6,333 nucleotides of DNA from assembly GCA_029859185.1 (NCBI GenBank), contig JAOUDR010000174.1:1-6333 (forward strand). Reading direction: 5' to 3'. The stretch's first letter is position 1. The number at the start of each line of letters is the position of its first letter. Source of the DNA: Gemmatimonadota bacterium (lineage in GTDB: Bacteria; Gemmatimonadota; Gemmatimonadetes; Gemmatimonadales; GWC2-71-9). Made by a program: the position numbers and the translations under genes. This document shows, piece by piece, positions 1-6,059 of the stretch. Under the pieces are notes generated by a model. That model did no database searches. It had not been told where the DNA came from and saw nothing but the letters and a program-made list of their open reading frames with translations.

Positions 1-98
1 AGCTGCAATGGCGCTGGGGCTACGCGGTGGTGTGGGGTGTGATGGTGACCATGGTGCTCGGATTACTGGCGTTCTTCCGCCGCCGCGGGTGGTTCTGA
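1..98 (+). CDS. corA: CorA-family magnesium/divalent cation transporter, C-terminal fragment
   Basis: Only the last 31 codons are in the window; the rest lies upstream. Reading from base 3 to the TGA at 96-98 gives a short aromatic start (LQWRWGY), about 16 hydrophobic residues forming a membrane helix, and a basic, aromatic tail (FFRRRGWF). This matches the end of CorA channels, where the periplasmic loop leads into the second transmembrane helix, which finishes with a cytoplasmic FRR(K/R)GW tail. CorA is a homopentameric inner-membrane channel for Mg2+ and, in some members, Co2+, Ni2+ or Zn2+. The signature GMN motif would lie just before base 1 and is not visible, so the family call rests on the tail alone. 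The gene is followed by a 93-nt gap before etfB and need not be co-transcribed with it. Confidence 0.75.
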   Translation, partial: LQWRWGYAVVWGVMVTMVLGLLAFFRRRGWF

Positions 99-191
99 CG
101 TTGCGGCTGCTGCGGACCGGTTGTTAGCTTTCGGCGTCCCCAAACGGTGGTGGTGGTACGCTTCTAAGTCTCTGAAATAGAAGAGGTTGCG
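99..191 (+). promoter_or_regulatory. corA-etfB intergenic region, probable leader of the etf cluster
   Basis: This 93-nt gap is the only non-coding space upstream of the etf cluster, so the cluster's promoter most likely lies here or inside corA. TTG-rich stretches at 101-106 and 121-126 resemble -35 elements, but neither has a convincing TATAAT-like partner at 16-18 nt, so no promoter is assigned. The 3' end holds a perfect 6-bp inverted repeat, CTTCTA (161-166) and TAGAAG (178-183), with an 11-nt loop. The right arm overlaps the ribosome binding site of etfB. No T-tract terminator for corA is seen. Confidence 0.35.
181..186 (+). promoter_or_regulatory. Ribosome binding site of etfB
   Basis: AAGAGG lies 5 nt before the GTG at 192. 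It supports this GTG as the start: the first in-frame ATG is about 53 codons further in, well inside the conserved N-terminal fold. The left part of the site (181-183) also belongs to the right arm of the 161-183 inverted repeat, so folding of the mRNA could partly hide it. Confidence 0.6.
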
Positions 192-944
192 GTGAAGATT
201 GCCGTCTGTATCAAGCGGGTCCCGGACACCGAAGCCCGCGTCAAGATCGCCGCCAATGGCGCGGCGATCGACGAGTCCGGCGTCAAGTTCATACTCAATC
301 CCTACGACGAGTTTGCGGTGGAGGAAGCACTACGCCTGAAGGAGAAGATGGGCGGGGGTGAGGTGGTCGTCGTAACGGTCGGCGGTGACGTGTCGCAGGA
401 GACGATCCGGACGGCACTCGCGATGGGAGCCGACCGCGGTGTCCTCCTCAAGGTCGACGCGATGCCGCTCGATCCGGTTCCGGTGGCCCGGGCGCTTGCC
501 GACGAGCTGCGAGGCGGCGGCTTCGACCTGATCCTGTGCGGGAAGCAAGCCGTGGACGACTCCAGTCACGCCGTTGGCCTCATGGTCGCCGAGCTGTTGG
601 AACTGCCGGCCGTGGGCGCGGTCGCGAAGCTGGAGATTGCGGACGGAAAGGGGGTGGCCGAGCGCGAGATCGAGGGCGGGGTCGAAGTGGTCGAGTTCAC
701 CCTCCCAGCGGTGGTCACGGCGGATAAGGGACTCAACGAGCCGCGGTATCCGGCCCTCAAGGGTATCATGGCCGCGAAGAAGAAGCCGCTCGACACGAAG
801 CCGATCACCTTGGCGGCTCCCGGCCTGGAGTTCGCCGCGCTCGCCTATCCCCCCGAGCGACAGGCGGGCCGCATCGTGGGAGAGGGTGCGGAGGCGGTTC
901 CGGCCCTCATCGAGGCGCTCCGAACGGAAGCGAAGGTGCTCTGA
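192..944 (+). CDS. etfB: Electron transfer flavoprotein, beta subunit
   Basis: EtfB is the small subunit of the soluble heterodimeric flavoprotein that accepts electrons from acyl-CoA and other dehydrogenases and passes them to ETF-quinone oxidoreductase. It binds the structural AMP. The 250-residue length is normal for the family. Visible marks are the N-terminal MKIAVCIKRVPDTE, the segment NPYDEFAVEEALRLKE (36-51), the AMP-loop region CGKQAVDDSSHAVG (116-129), and the signature around LNEPRYPALKGIMAAKKKP (181-199), which includes the loop that docks onto partner dehydrogenases. The AMP-loop form resembles the ordinary respiratory (group I) ETFs of fatty-acid and amino-acid oxidation, which fits the ETF-QO encoded downstream. 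The GTG start is chosen because it gives the canonical N-terminus and has AAGAGG 5 nt upstream. The stop overlaps the etfA ATG by one base (TGATG), which implies translational coupling and 1:1 production. Confidence 0.96.
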   Translation: MKIAVCIKRVPDTEARVKIAANGAAIDESGVKFILNPYDEFAVEEALRLKEKMGGGEVVVVTVGGDVSQETIRTALAMGADRGVLLKVDAMPLDPVPVARALADELRGGGFDLILCGKQAVDDSSHAVGLMVAELLELPAVGAVAKLEIADGKGVAEREIEGGVEVVEFTLPAVVTADKGLNEPRYPALKGIMAAKKKPLDTKPITLAAPGLEFAALAYPPERQAGRIVGEGAEAVPALIEALRTEAKVL

Positions 945-1912
945 TGGCAAACGTGCTCGTGGTTCTGGAGCAGCGCGATGGGACACTGAAGCGGGTGGCG
1001 CTGGAAGCCCTCGCTGCCGGACGCGCGTTGGCGGATCACCTGGGTGGCGAGGTGCACGCCATCGCACTGGGGCCGCCCGGACTCTCGGTAGAGGCGGCGG
1101 GTGCCCACGGGGCCGACAAGGTGTTCGTGGCGACGGACGAGGCGGTGCGCCTGTACCAATCAGGCCCCTACGCCGCGACCATTGCCGCCAAGGCCAAGGA
1201 GGCCTACACGGCGGTTCTGCTCGGCGCGACCGCCCTCGGGAAGGACCTTGCGCCGCGCCTCGCCGCGCGACTGGTCTGCCCGCTGGCGTCGGACGCAACG
1301 GAGGTCGCGGTGGAAGGAGGCGCCCTCGTCGTGCAACGCCCGATCTTCGCGGGCAAGGCCAACCTCCGACTCCGCGTGACGGCGGCCCAGGTCGTCGTCT
1401 CCCTGCGGCCGAACAACTTCCGGCCGGTGGAAGCCGCGCGTGCGGGCGCCGTCGAGTCCATCGCGGTCGTGGACGCGGGTGGCGCGCGGACGACGTCGGT
1501 GAAGGCGCCGGAGCACGCGACGGTCGATGTGGCGGAAGCCGCGATCGTGGTGGCCGGCGGACGCGGTCTCAAGGATGCGGAACACTTTGCGATCCTGGAT
1601 GACCTGGCCGCCGCCTTTGGTGGTCAAGCCGCGGTCGGCGCGTCCCGGGCGGTGGTGGACGCCGGCTGGCGCGCGCACGCGGAACAGGTCGGCCAGACCG
1701 GCAAGACCGTGAGCCCGAATCTGTACATCGCGGTCGGTATCTCCGGGGCCATCCAGCATCTTGCCGGGATGCGCACCGCGAAAGTCATCGTCGCGATCAA
1801 CAAGGACAAGGACGCCCCCATCTTCAAGGCGGCGGACTACGGCATCGTTGGCGATCTGTTCGAGGTCGTCCCACGCTTGACGGAGGAAGTCCGTCGGATA
1901 CGGAGCGCCTGA
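944..1912 (+). CDS. etfA: Electron transfer flavoprotein, alpha subunit
   Basis: EtfA is the large ETF subunit and carries the redox-active FAD in its C-terminal domain. The 322-residue length is typical. Residues 1 to about 180 are the N-terminal alpha/beta domain, with a LLGATALGKDLAPRLAARL stretch at 92-110. The C-terminal FAD domain follows, with IVVAGGRGLKDAEHF (201-215), GASRAVVDAGW (232-242), QVGQTGKTV (248-256), GISGAIQH (265-272) and NKDKDAPIFKAADYG (286-300). All of these FAD-contact segments are intact, so a functional flavoprotein is expected. The ATG overlaps the etfB stop by one base, and GAAGG at 932-936 inside etfB gives a ribosome binding site with 7-nt spacing. Its own stop again overlaps the next start by one base (TGATG at 1910-1914). 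Nothing suggests an electron-bifurcating role; the nearby ETF-QO favours the ordinary respiratory route. Confidence 0.96.
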   Translation: MANVLVVLEQRDGTLKRVALEALAAGRALADHLGGEVHAIALGPPGLSVEAAGAHGADKVFVATDEAVRLYQSGPYAATIAAKAKEAYTAVLLGATALGKDLAPRLAARLVCPLASDATEVAVEGGALVVQRPIFAGKANLRLRVTAAQVVVSLRPNNFRPVEAARAGAVESIAVVDAGGARTTSVKAPEHATVDVAEAAIVVAGGRGLKDAEHFAILDDLAAAFGGQAAVGASRAVVDAGWRAHAEQVGQTGKTVSPNLYIAVGISGAIQHLAGMRTAKVIVAINKDKDAPIFKAADYGIVGDLFEVVPRLTEEVRRIRSA

Positions 1913-2592
1913 TGCGCGGCACGACGGTCGCCCTGCTCGTCTTCGTGGGAAGCCCGCTGGCGCTCCCGCTCGCCGCTCAGGCGCCCCAGCCTGTGATCCG
2001 GCGGGTTCAGCCCAAGGGGTTCCCGTTTGCCGTCACGGTGAGCGCGGGCATGGGGTTCGGTGGGTCGCGGGCGACGTGGTCCAGTACCGAGTGCCCGACG
2101 GAGCAGTGCAATTCGGGCGGCGCGGGGTCGGGATGGAACGTCGGGGCCGAAGTCCAAGTCCCGCTCGGACAGACGTTCGGGTTCGAGGTCGCCGGCCAAC
2201 TCGCGCACCCGTCACAGCGGGTGTGTTTCCGCTCGCAGTGTCTGTCCCCGGCCAGCCTCTGGGCGATTCGTGGCACGGCCATGGCGGTGTGGCGCTTCAA
2301 GGCCCGAGCGCCGATCTTCTTCGGCCTCGGGGGAGGTGTCTCCTACTTCGATCCGGCACCCGTCGCCAACCAGAAGCTCACGAGCGAGGGACAGGGGGCC
2401 GTCACGGAATTCGGCGGAGCGACCATCGTCGGCTATGACTTCCGGTTTACCGAGCGCATCGGTGGCCGGCTGGCGTGGCGCAGCTACCTGATGGTGCCGA
2501 CCTCGGACGGACTCCCGGCGGGGTATGTTGCCAAGAGCATTGCCTGGGACAACGCCTTCACCTTTGGCGTGCGATTCCTCCTGGGCACATGA
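1912..2592 (+). CDS. Secreted outer-membrane beta-barrel protein of unknown function
   Basis: I do not recognise a named family. The 226-residue product starts with a typical Sec signal peptide: a basic start (MRG), a hydrophobic core (residues 5-20), and a likely cleavage around LAAQA (20-24). The mature part is rich in Gly and alternating hydrophobic/polar stretches. About eight possible beta strands can be drawn, near residues 39-50, 75-86, 89-100, 116-129, 133-146, 164-180, 183-196 and 213-225. This fits a small 8-stranded barrel of the OmpA/OmpW/OmpX size class. Two cysteine pairs with the same spacing, C61-x4-C66 and C105-x4-C110, fall between predicted strands and could form loop disulfides. 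The ATG at 1912 overlaps the etfA stop and has GGAG at 1902-1905, 6 nt upstream. The 3' end overlaps the ETF-QO start by 4 nt. Membership of an ETF cluster is unusual and gives no clear clue to its job. Confidence 0.75.
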   Translation: MRGTTVALLVFVGSPLALPLAAQAPQPVIRRVQPKGFPFAVTVSAGMGFGGSRATWSSTECPTEQCNSGGAGSGWNVGAEVQVPLGQTFGFEVAGQLAHPSQRVCFRSQCLSPASLWAIRGTAMAVWRFKARAPIFFGLGGGVSYFDPAPVANQKLTSEGQGAVTEFGGATIVGYDFRFTERIGGRLAWRSYLMVPTSDGLPAGYVAKSIAWDNAFTFGVRFLLGT

Positions 2593-4238
2593 CGATGGCA
2601 CCCGTCGACCCGGCCGCACGACAACCACCGCTTCCGCGCGCCCAACTCATCCTCACGGACCCGCCGGAGGACGAGCGCATCGACCTCGACGTGGTCTTCG
2701 TCGGGGCGGGACCCGCCGGCCTCGCGGGTGCCATCGAGCTGGCGCGGCTCGCGCAGAATGATCCGGATCTCAAGGGCATCGAGATCGGCGTGCTCGAAAA
2801 GGCCGCCGCCCTTGGTGAACACAGTCTGTCGGGCGCCGTGGTCAACCCGCGGGCGCTGCGCGAGTTGTTCCCGGATGTCGATCCGGCGGAGTTGCCACTC
2901 CGTACCCCGGTCATGAAGGAAGCGGTGTACTTCATGACGCAGCGCGGCGCGTGGCGCCTGCCGACTCCCCCGACGATGCGGAATCACGGCAACCACGTGG
3001 CGTCCCTCTGCGAGATCGTCCGGTGGATGGGGGAGCGGGCGGAAGCCATGGGCATCAACCTCTTCGCGGGCTATCCGGCGGCGTCCCTGCTCACCGCGGG
3101 ACAGCGCGTGGTGGGGGTGCGCACGACCCCGTCGGGACTCGGCAGGGATGGAAAGCCTGGTGCCGGGTTCTCACCGTCCACCGACATCGCCGCGAACGTC
3201 ACGGTGCTGGCCGAAGGGACGCGTGGGCCGCTCGCGCAGGCGTTCGCGGCGTGGCAGGGCATCACCTCGCCAAACCCGCAGGTCTTCGCGCTGGGCGTGA
3301 AGGAGCTGTGGGAGACCAAGCGACCGCTCGACCGCGTGATCCACACGCTTGGCTGGCCACTGCCCCGCGATGCGTTCGGTGGGAGCTGGGTCTACCCCAT
3401 GGAGCCCAACCTGATCTCGCTCGGGTTGGTGGTGGGACTCGACTATCACGACGCCTCGCTCGACGTACACGAGTTGCTGCAACGCCTGAAGCTGCACCCA
3501 CTCCTGCGGCCGGTCCTCGAAGGCGGTGAGCTGATCGAGTGGGGCGCGAAGACCATCCCGGAGGGGGGCTACTACGCGTTGCCCGAGCGGCGTGTGGGTG
3601 ACGGCGCGGTGGTCGTCGGTGATGCCGTGGGGTTCGTGGACGTGCCGTCGCTCAAGGGTGTCCACTACGCCATGCAGTCGGGTATGTATGCGGCGCGGGC
3701 CATCTTCGCGGCGCTGAAGGCGGGTGATACGTCGGCCGCCCGTCTCGGTGAGTATGATCGGATGGTCAACGCCTCCTATGTCGTGCGGGACATGCGTCGC
3801 ACGCGGAACATGCGACTGGCGTTCAAGGATGGGTTCTGGAAGGGTGCGGTGCGGGCGGGCCTGATGACGGCCACCGGTGGGCGCATCCCCGGACGCCGGA
3901 TCGCCATGGCCCCGGATGCCACGGCCGCACGCAGATCCGGCACACCACCGACATTCGCGCCGGACGGGCAGCTCACCATCTCGAAGCTCGACGCGGTGTT
4001 CAAGTCCGGCAATGCCACGCGGGATGACATCCCGTCCCATCTGCTCCCGGCGGCCGACGTCGATCGGGCGACCGCCGAGTTCTACGCGCACTTGTGTCCG
4101 GCCGGCGTGTATGAGTGGACGGCCGACGGGCTACAGGTCAACGCGCCCAACTGTGTGGACTGCAAGGCGACGGATGTGGTAGGGCCGCGGTGGACGCCAC
4201 GCGAGGGCGGCAGCGGGCCGGCGTACAAGCGGATGTAG
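2589..4238 (+). CDS. Electron transfer flavoprotein-quinone oxidoreductase, with variant iron-sulfur motif
   Basis: This membrane-associated flavoprotein takes electrons from reduced EtfAB and reduces ubiquinone or menaquinone (family EC 1.5.5.1). The ATG at 2589 gives 549 residues, a usual bacterial length, and forms an ATGA overlap with the upstream gene; a second in-frame ATG at 2595 is also possible. No clear Shine-Dalgarno precedes it, so coupling to the barrel gene is likely. The FAD dinucleotide motif is GAGPAG (39-44), followed by LEKAAALGEHSLSGAVV (69-85), LGVKELWE (235-242), GWPLPRDAFGGSWVYP (255-270), GLVVGLDY (279-286) and the C-terminal FAD segment from GDAVGF (344-349) onward. 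The tail has HLCPAGVYEW (501-510) and NCVDCKATD (521-529), ending GGSGPAYKRM. The family motif is normally C...CxxCxxC; here C503, C522 and C525 are present but the fourth ligand position is Thr528. The FAD segment also has Asp351 and Val358 where Asn and Thr are usual. Family identity is certain; the state of its cluster is not. Confidence 0.93.
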   Translation: MTMAPVDPAARQPPLPRAQLILTDPPEDERIDLDVVFVGAGPAGLAGAIELARLAQNDPDLKGIEIGVLEKAAALGEHSLSGAVVNPRALRELFPDVDPAELPLRTPVMKEAVYFMTQRGAWRLPTPPTMRNHGNHVASLCEIVRWMGERAEAMGINLFAGYPAASLLTAGQRVVGVRTTPSGLGRDGKPGAGFSPSTDIAANVTVLAEGTRGPLAQAFAAWQGITSPNPQVFALGVKELWETKRPLDRVIHTLGWPLPRDAFGGSWVYPMEPNLISLGLVVGLDYHDASLDVHELLQRLKLHPLLRPVLEGGELIEWGAKTIPEGGYYALPERRVGDGAVVVGDAVGFVDVPSLKGVHYAMQSGMYAARAIFAALKAGDTSAARLGEYDRMVNASYVVRDMRRTRNMRLAFKDGFWKGAVRAGLMTATGGRIPGRRIAMAPDATAARRSGTPPTFAPDGQLTISKLDAVFKSGNATRDDIPSHLLPAADVDRATAEFYAHLCPAGVYEWTADGLQVNAPNCVDCKATDVVGPRWTPREGGSGPAYKRM

Positions 4239-4279
4239 GTTCGACGGGATGACGGGATGACGGGATTCGGTCGTCCCGT
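4239..4279. other. Convergent intergenic gap between the ETF and Mo-cofactor clusters
   Basis: These 41 nt separate the TAG of the ETF-QO gene (+) from the TAG of moeA (-). They are almost wholly made of the GACGGGAT repeat and its inverted partner, which are described separately. No promoter is needed here because both clusters end in it. Confidence 0.8.
4243..4266 (+). repeat. Three tandem copies of the octamer GACGGGAT
   Basis: Perfect copies lie at 4243-4250, 4251-4258 and 4259-4266 with no spacer. The unit is 8 nt, so changes in copy number would not affect either flanking reading frame. An inverted copy of the first seven bases (TCCCGTC) follows at 4274-4280. Confidence 0.9.
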
Positions 4280-4280
4280 C
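4259..4280. terminator. Possible bidirectional hairpin terminator
   Basis: GACGGGA (4259-4265) can pair with TCCCGTC (4274-4280), forming a 7-bp GC-rich stem with an 8-nt loop. It lies between two convergent gene clusters, where a terminator that works in both directions would be useful. The other two upstream octamers can pair with the same right arm, giving three alternative stems with longer loops. There is no T-tract on either strand, so a standard intrinsic terminator is not proven. The last base of the right arm is part of the moeA stop codon. Confidence 0.45.
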
Positions 4281-5524
4281 TACTCGAACTCCGGCGCCGC
4301 GACATGTACGGGCTCATCGAGCAGCAGGGCGCGGAGGTGCTCACCCGCCGCCACCTGATCCCGATCCGCAGGTACGATCAGCAAGGCATTGGCCCGTGCC
4401 ATAGACGTGAGGATCCCGGATCCCTGGGGCCCCGTGAGACGAGCGCGGAGGTGACCCTCTTCCTCGACGACGATGACGCGGAGGAAGTGCGTGAGGCGCG
4501 CCGGGTAGTGTAGCGGTTCGGTGACCTCGACCGGCACCGACCGACGGAACGGCAGTGCATGGCCTTGAAGCCGGCGAATGGCCGGACGCACGAACAACTC
4601 GAACGTCACCATCGTGCTCACGGGGTTGCCGGGCAGACCAATCCACGGCCGTCCGTGGAGTGTGCCGAACCCGACGGGTGCGCCCGGTCGCATGCGAATC
4701 CGCCAGAATCCCAGTTTCCCACCCATCTCCTCGAATACGGTCCGCAGGTAGTCGTGTTCACCGACGCTGATGCCGGCGGTCGTCACCAGCAGGTCGGCCG
4801 GTGCCGCCCGGGTAAGGCGCCGGCGGAGGTCCTCGGGGTCGTCGCGTGCCACGCCGAGATTCAACGCGGTGGCCCCGGCCCGGCGGATGTTGGCGATCAG
4901 CGTGTAGGTATTGGACGAGGCGATCTTCGTTCCGGCGAGAATCGCGGCGCGCTCGTCGAGATCGGCGATCTCGTTCCCGGACCCGAGGAGCGCCACCGTG
5001 GGCGTCCGGTGGACGGCCACGGTGGGCTGTGCGATGGAGGCCAGCACGCCAAGCTCGGCCGGGCCGAGAGCGGTGCCGCGCGCGAGCGCGAGCGCCCCCT
5101 GCGTGAGGTCTTCGCCCCGCCGCCGAAGGTTGCGACCGCGATCGCGCGAGTCGAGGATGCGGACGGCGCCGGCGCTGGCACCATCCGTATCCTCCTGCCG
5201 GATCACGCCATCGGCGCCGGCCGGGATCGGGGCGCCGGTGAAGATGCGCGCGCACTCTCCGGCGCCGAGGGTGTGGGAGGGGAAGCCACCCGCCGGGATC
5301 TCCTCGACGATCCGCAGCGACCAGGGCCCGCGACCAGGCTCGAGATCGACGCCGCGGACGGCGTAGCCGTCCATCGCGGAGTTGTCCCATGGTGGGAGGT
5401 CGAGGGGACTGCGCACATCCTCGGCGAGCACCCGACCGAGGGCGTCGAGCAGCGGGAGCTGCTCGACGGGGAGCGGGGCCAGCCCCTCGAGGATCGCGCG
5501 CGCAGCGTCCCCGGGGGACCGCAT
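4280..5524 (-). CDS. moeA: Molybdopterin molybdenumtransferase MoeA
   Basis: MoeA catalyses the last common step of molybdenum-cofactor synthesis: it inserts molybdate into adenylated molybdopterin (EC 2.10.1.1) in the cytoplasm. The 414-residue length matches E. coli-type MoeA. Visible features in order are PPWDNSAMDGYAV (44-56), IFTGAPIPAGADGVIRQED (94-112), NLRRRGEDL (132-140), GSGNEI (181-186, the family STG(D/N)EL motif), ARDDPEDL (226-233), TTAGISVGEHDYL (248-260), MRPGAPVGFG (278-287) and GLPGNPVSTMVTFELF (296-311). The C-terminal beta-barrel domain IV runs from about residue 328 to the end. The key acidic residues of the active site appear to be present. The ATG lies one base after the mobB stop, with only a weak ribosome binding site, so it is probably translated by coupling. 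The gene is last in a mobA-mobB-moeA run and convergent with the ETF-QO gene. Confidence 0.95.
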   Translation of the reverse strand: MRSPGDAARAILEGLAPLPVEQLPLLDALGRVLAEDVRSPLDLPPWDNSAMDGYAVRGVDLEPGRGPWSLRIVEEIPAGGFPSHTLGAGECARIFTGAPIPAGADGVIRQEDTDGASAGAVRILDSRDRGRNLRRRGEDLTQGALALARGTALGPAELGVLASIAQPTVAVHRTPTVALLGSGNEIADLDERAAILAGTKIASSNTYTLIANIRRAGATALNLGVARDDPEDLRRRLTRAAPADLLVTTAGISVGEHDYLRTVFEEMGGKLGFWRIRMRPGAPVGFGTLHGRPWIGLPGNPVSTMVTFELFVRPAIRRLQGHALPFRRSVPVEVTEPLHYPARLTHFLRVIVVEEEGHLRARLTGPQGSGILTSMARANALLIVPADRDQVAAGEHLRALLLDEPVHVAAPEFE

Positions 5525-5525
5525 G

Positions 5526-6059
5526 TCAGCGTTCGACGACCAGGGCGCGCTCCCATGCGAAGTGCATCAAGCTCGGGAGCCAGGCGGTGTCCGTGAACGT
5601 GAAGACGGGAAACGGCAGCTGCATCTTCCGCTCGTCGCTCACCATCGCGATCCACTGGCTGGCGCTGGCATCGTCTGGGTCGAACAGCGGCGTGGCATGC
5701 ACGGCCTTCCGGTGGACCTCGATCTTGGGGATCTCAGCGCGCTTGAAGCCCTCGACGATCACGATATCCACGTCGAGGAAGCTCTGACGGACGAGCGCGA
5801 CGGGGTCCGCCATGCCGTCCGAGTGTTCGAACGTGACGCGCTGCCCCGGCGACTCGATCATCGTGCGCAAGACCCGACCCTCGTTGAAGTGGCGCCACGT
5901 GTCCTTGCCCTCCTGATCCACGAGGGCGGGGTGGTGACCATGTTTGATGGTCCCGACGCGCCGACCGCGGCGGACGAAGTCCTGGGCCATGGCCACGACG
6001 AGAGTCGTCTTGCCGGCGTCCTTCTTGCCGATTACTGAGATGACGCGTGTTTCCGCCAC
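5526..6059 (-). CDS. mobB: Molybdopterin-guanine dinucleotide accessory protein MobB
   Basis: MobB is a small P-loop GTP-binding protein that helps MobA make the molybdopterin guanine dinucleotide form of the cofactor; it is helpful but often not essential. The 177-residue length is normal. The Walker A motif is GKKDAGKT (11-18), followed by TIKHGHH (37-43), the GKDTWRHFNEG segment (51-61) matching the family GKDS(Y/W)RH motif, and VIVEGFK (100-106 region), which is the Walker B-like end. The start is GTG at 6059-6057, since no other start precedes the P-loop. GGAGGA (6068-6063, - strand) lies 3 nt upstream, a rather close spacing. The first 28 nt overlap the end of mobA, and the stop is one base before the moeA ATG, so the three genes form one transcription unit. 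Confidence 0.93.
   Translation of the reverse strand: MAETRVISVIGKKDAGKTTLVVAMAQDFVRRGRRVGTIKHGHHPALVDQEGKDTWRHFNEGRVLRTMIESPGQRVTFEHSDGMADPVALVRQSFLDVDIVIVEGFKRAEIPKIEVHRKAVHATPLFDPDDASASQWIAMVSDERKMQLPFPVFTFTDTAWLPSLMHFAWERALVVER

Noticed and set aside
101..130. A possible sigma-70 promoter (TTGCGG with TAGCTT 18 nt later)
   Set aside because: The -10 match is poor and similar chance matches occur in the same gap, so no promoter is called.
574..1602. Long + strand open frame of 342 codons across etfB and etfA
   Set aside because: It is out of frame with two highly conserved proteins and reads as Arg/Ser/Gly-rich noise.
2475..2588. An earlier in-frame ATG would add 38 residues to the ETF-QO
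   Set aside because: The extension lies wholly over the end of the barrel gene, reads as frame-shifted shadow sequence, and has no family counterpart. The ATG at 2589 gives the usual length and an ATGA overlap.
3171..4091. Long - strand open frame of 306 codons opposite the ETF-QO gene
   Set aside because: It mirrors a conserved coding frame and its translation is Arg/His-rich low-complexity sequence typical of shadow frames.
4590..4700. Apparent active-site changes in MoeA: Lys positions of the E. coli WKLAIKPGKP segment are WRIRMRPGAP here
   Set aside because: Arg in place of these Lys, and a non-Lys residue before the final Pro, are known in other MoeA and gephyrin-type proteins; STGNEL-type variants are too. 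This looks like ordinary family variation.
4559..5596. Long + strand open frame of 345 codons opposite moeA and mobB
   Set aside because: It is a high-GC shadow of two clearly identified genes, rich in Arg, Gly, Glu and Ala with no recognisable domain.
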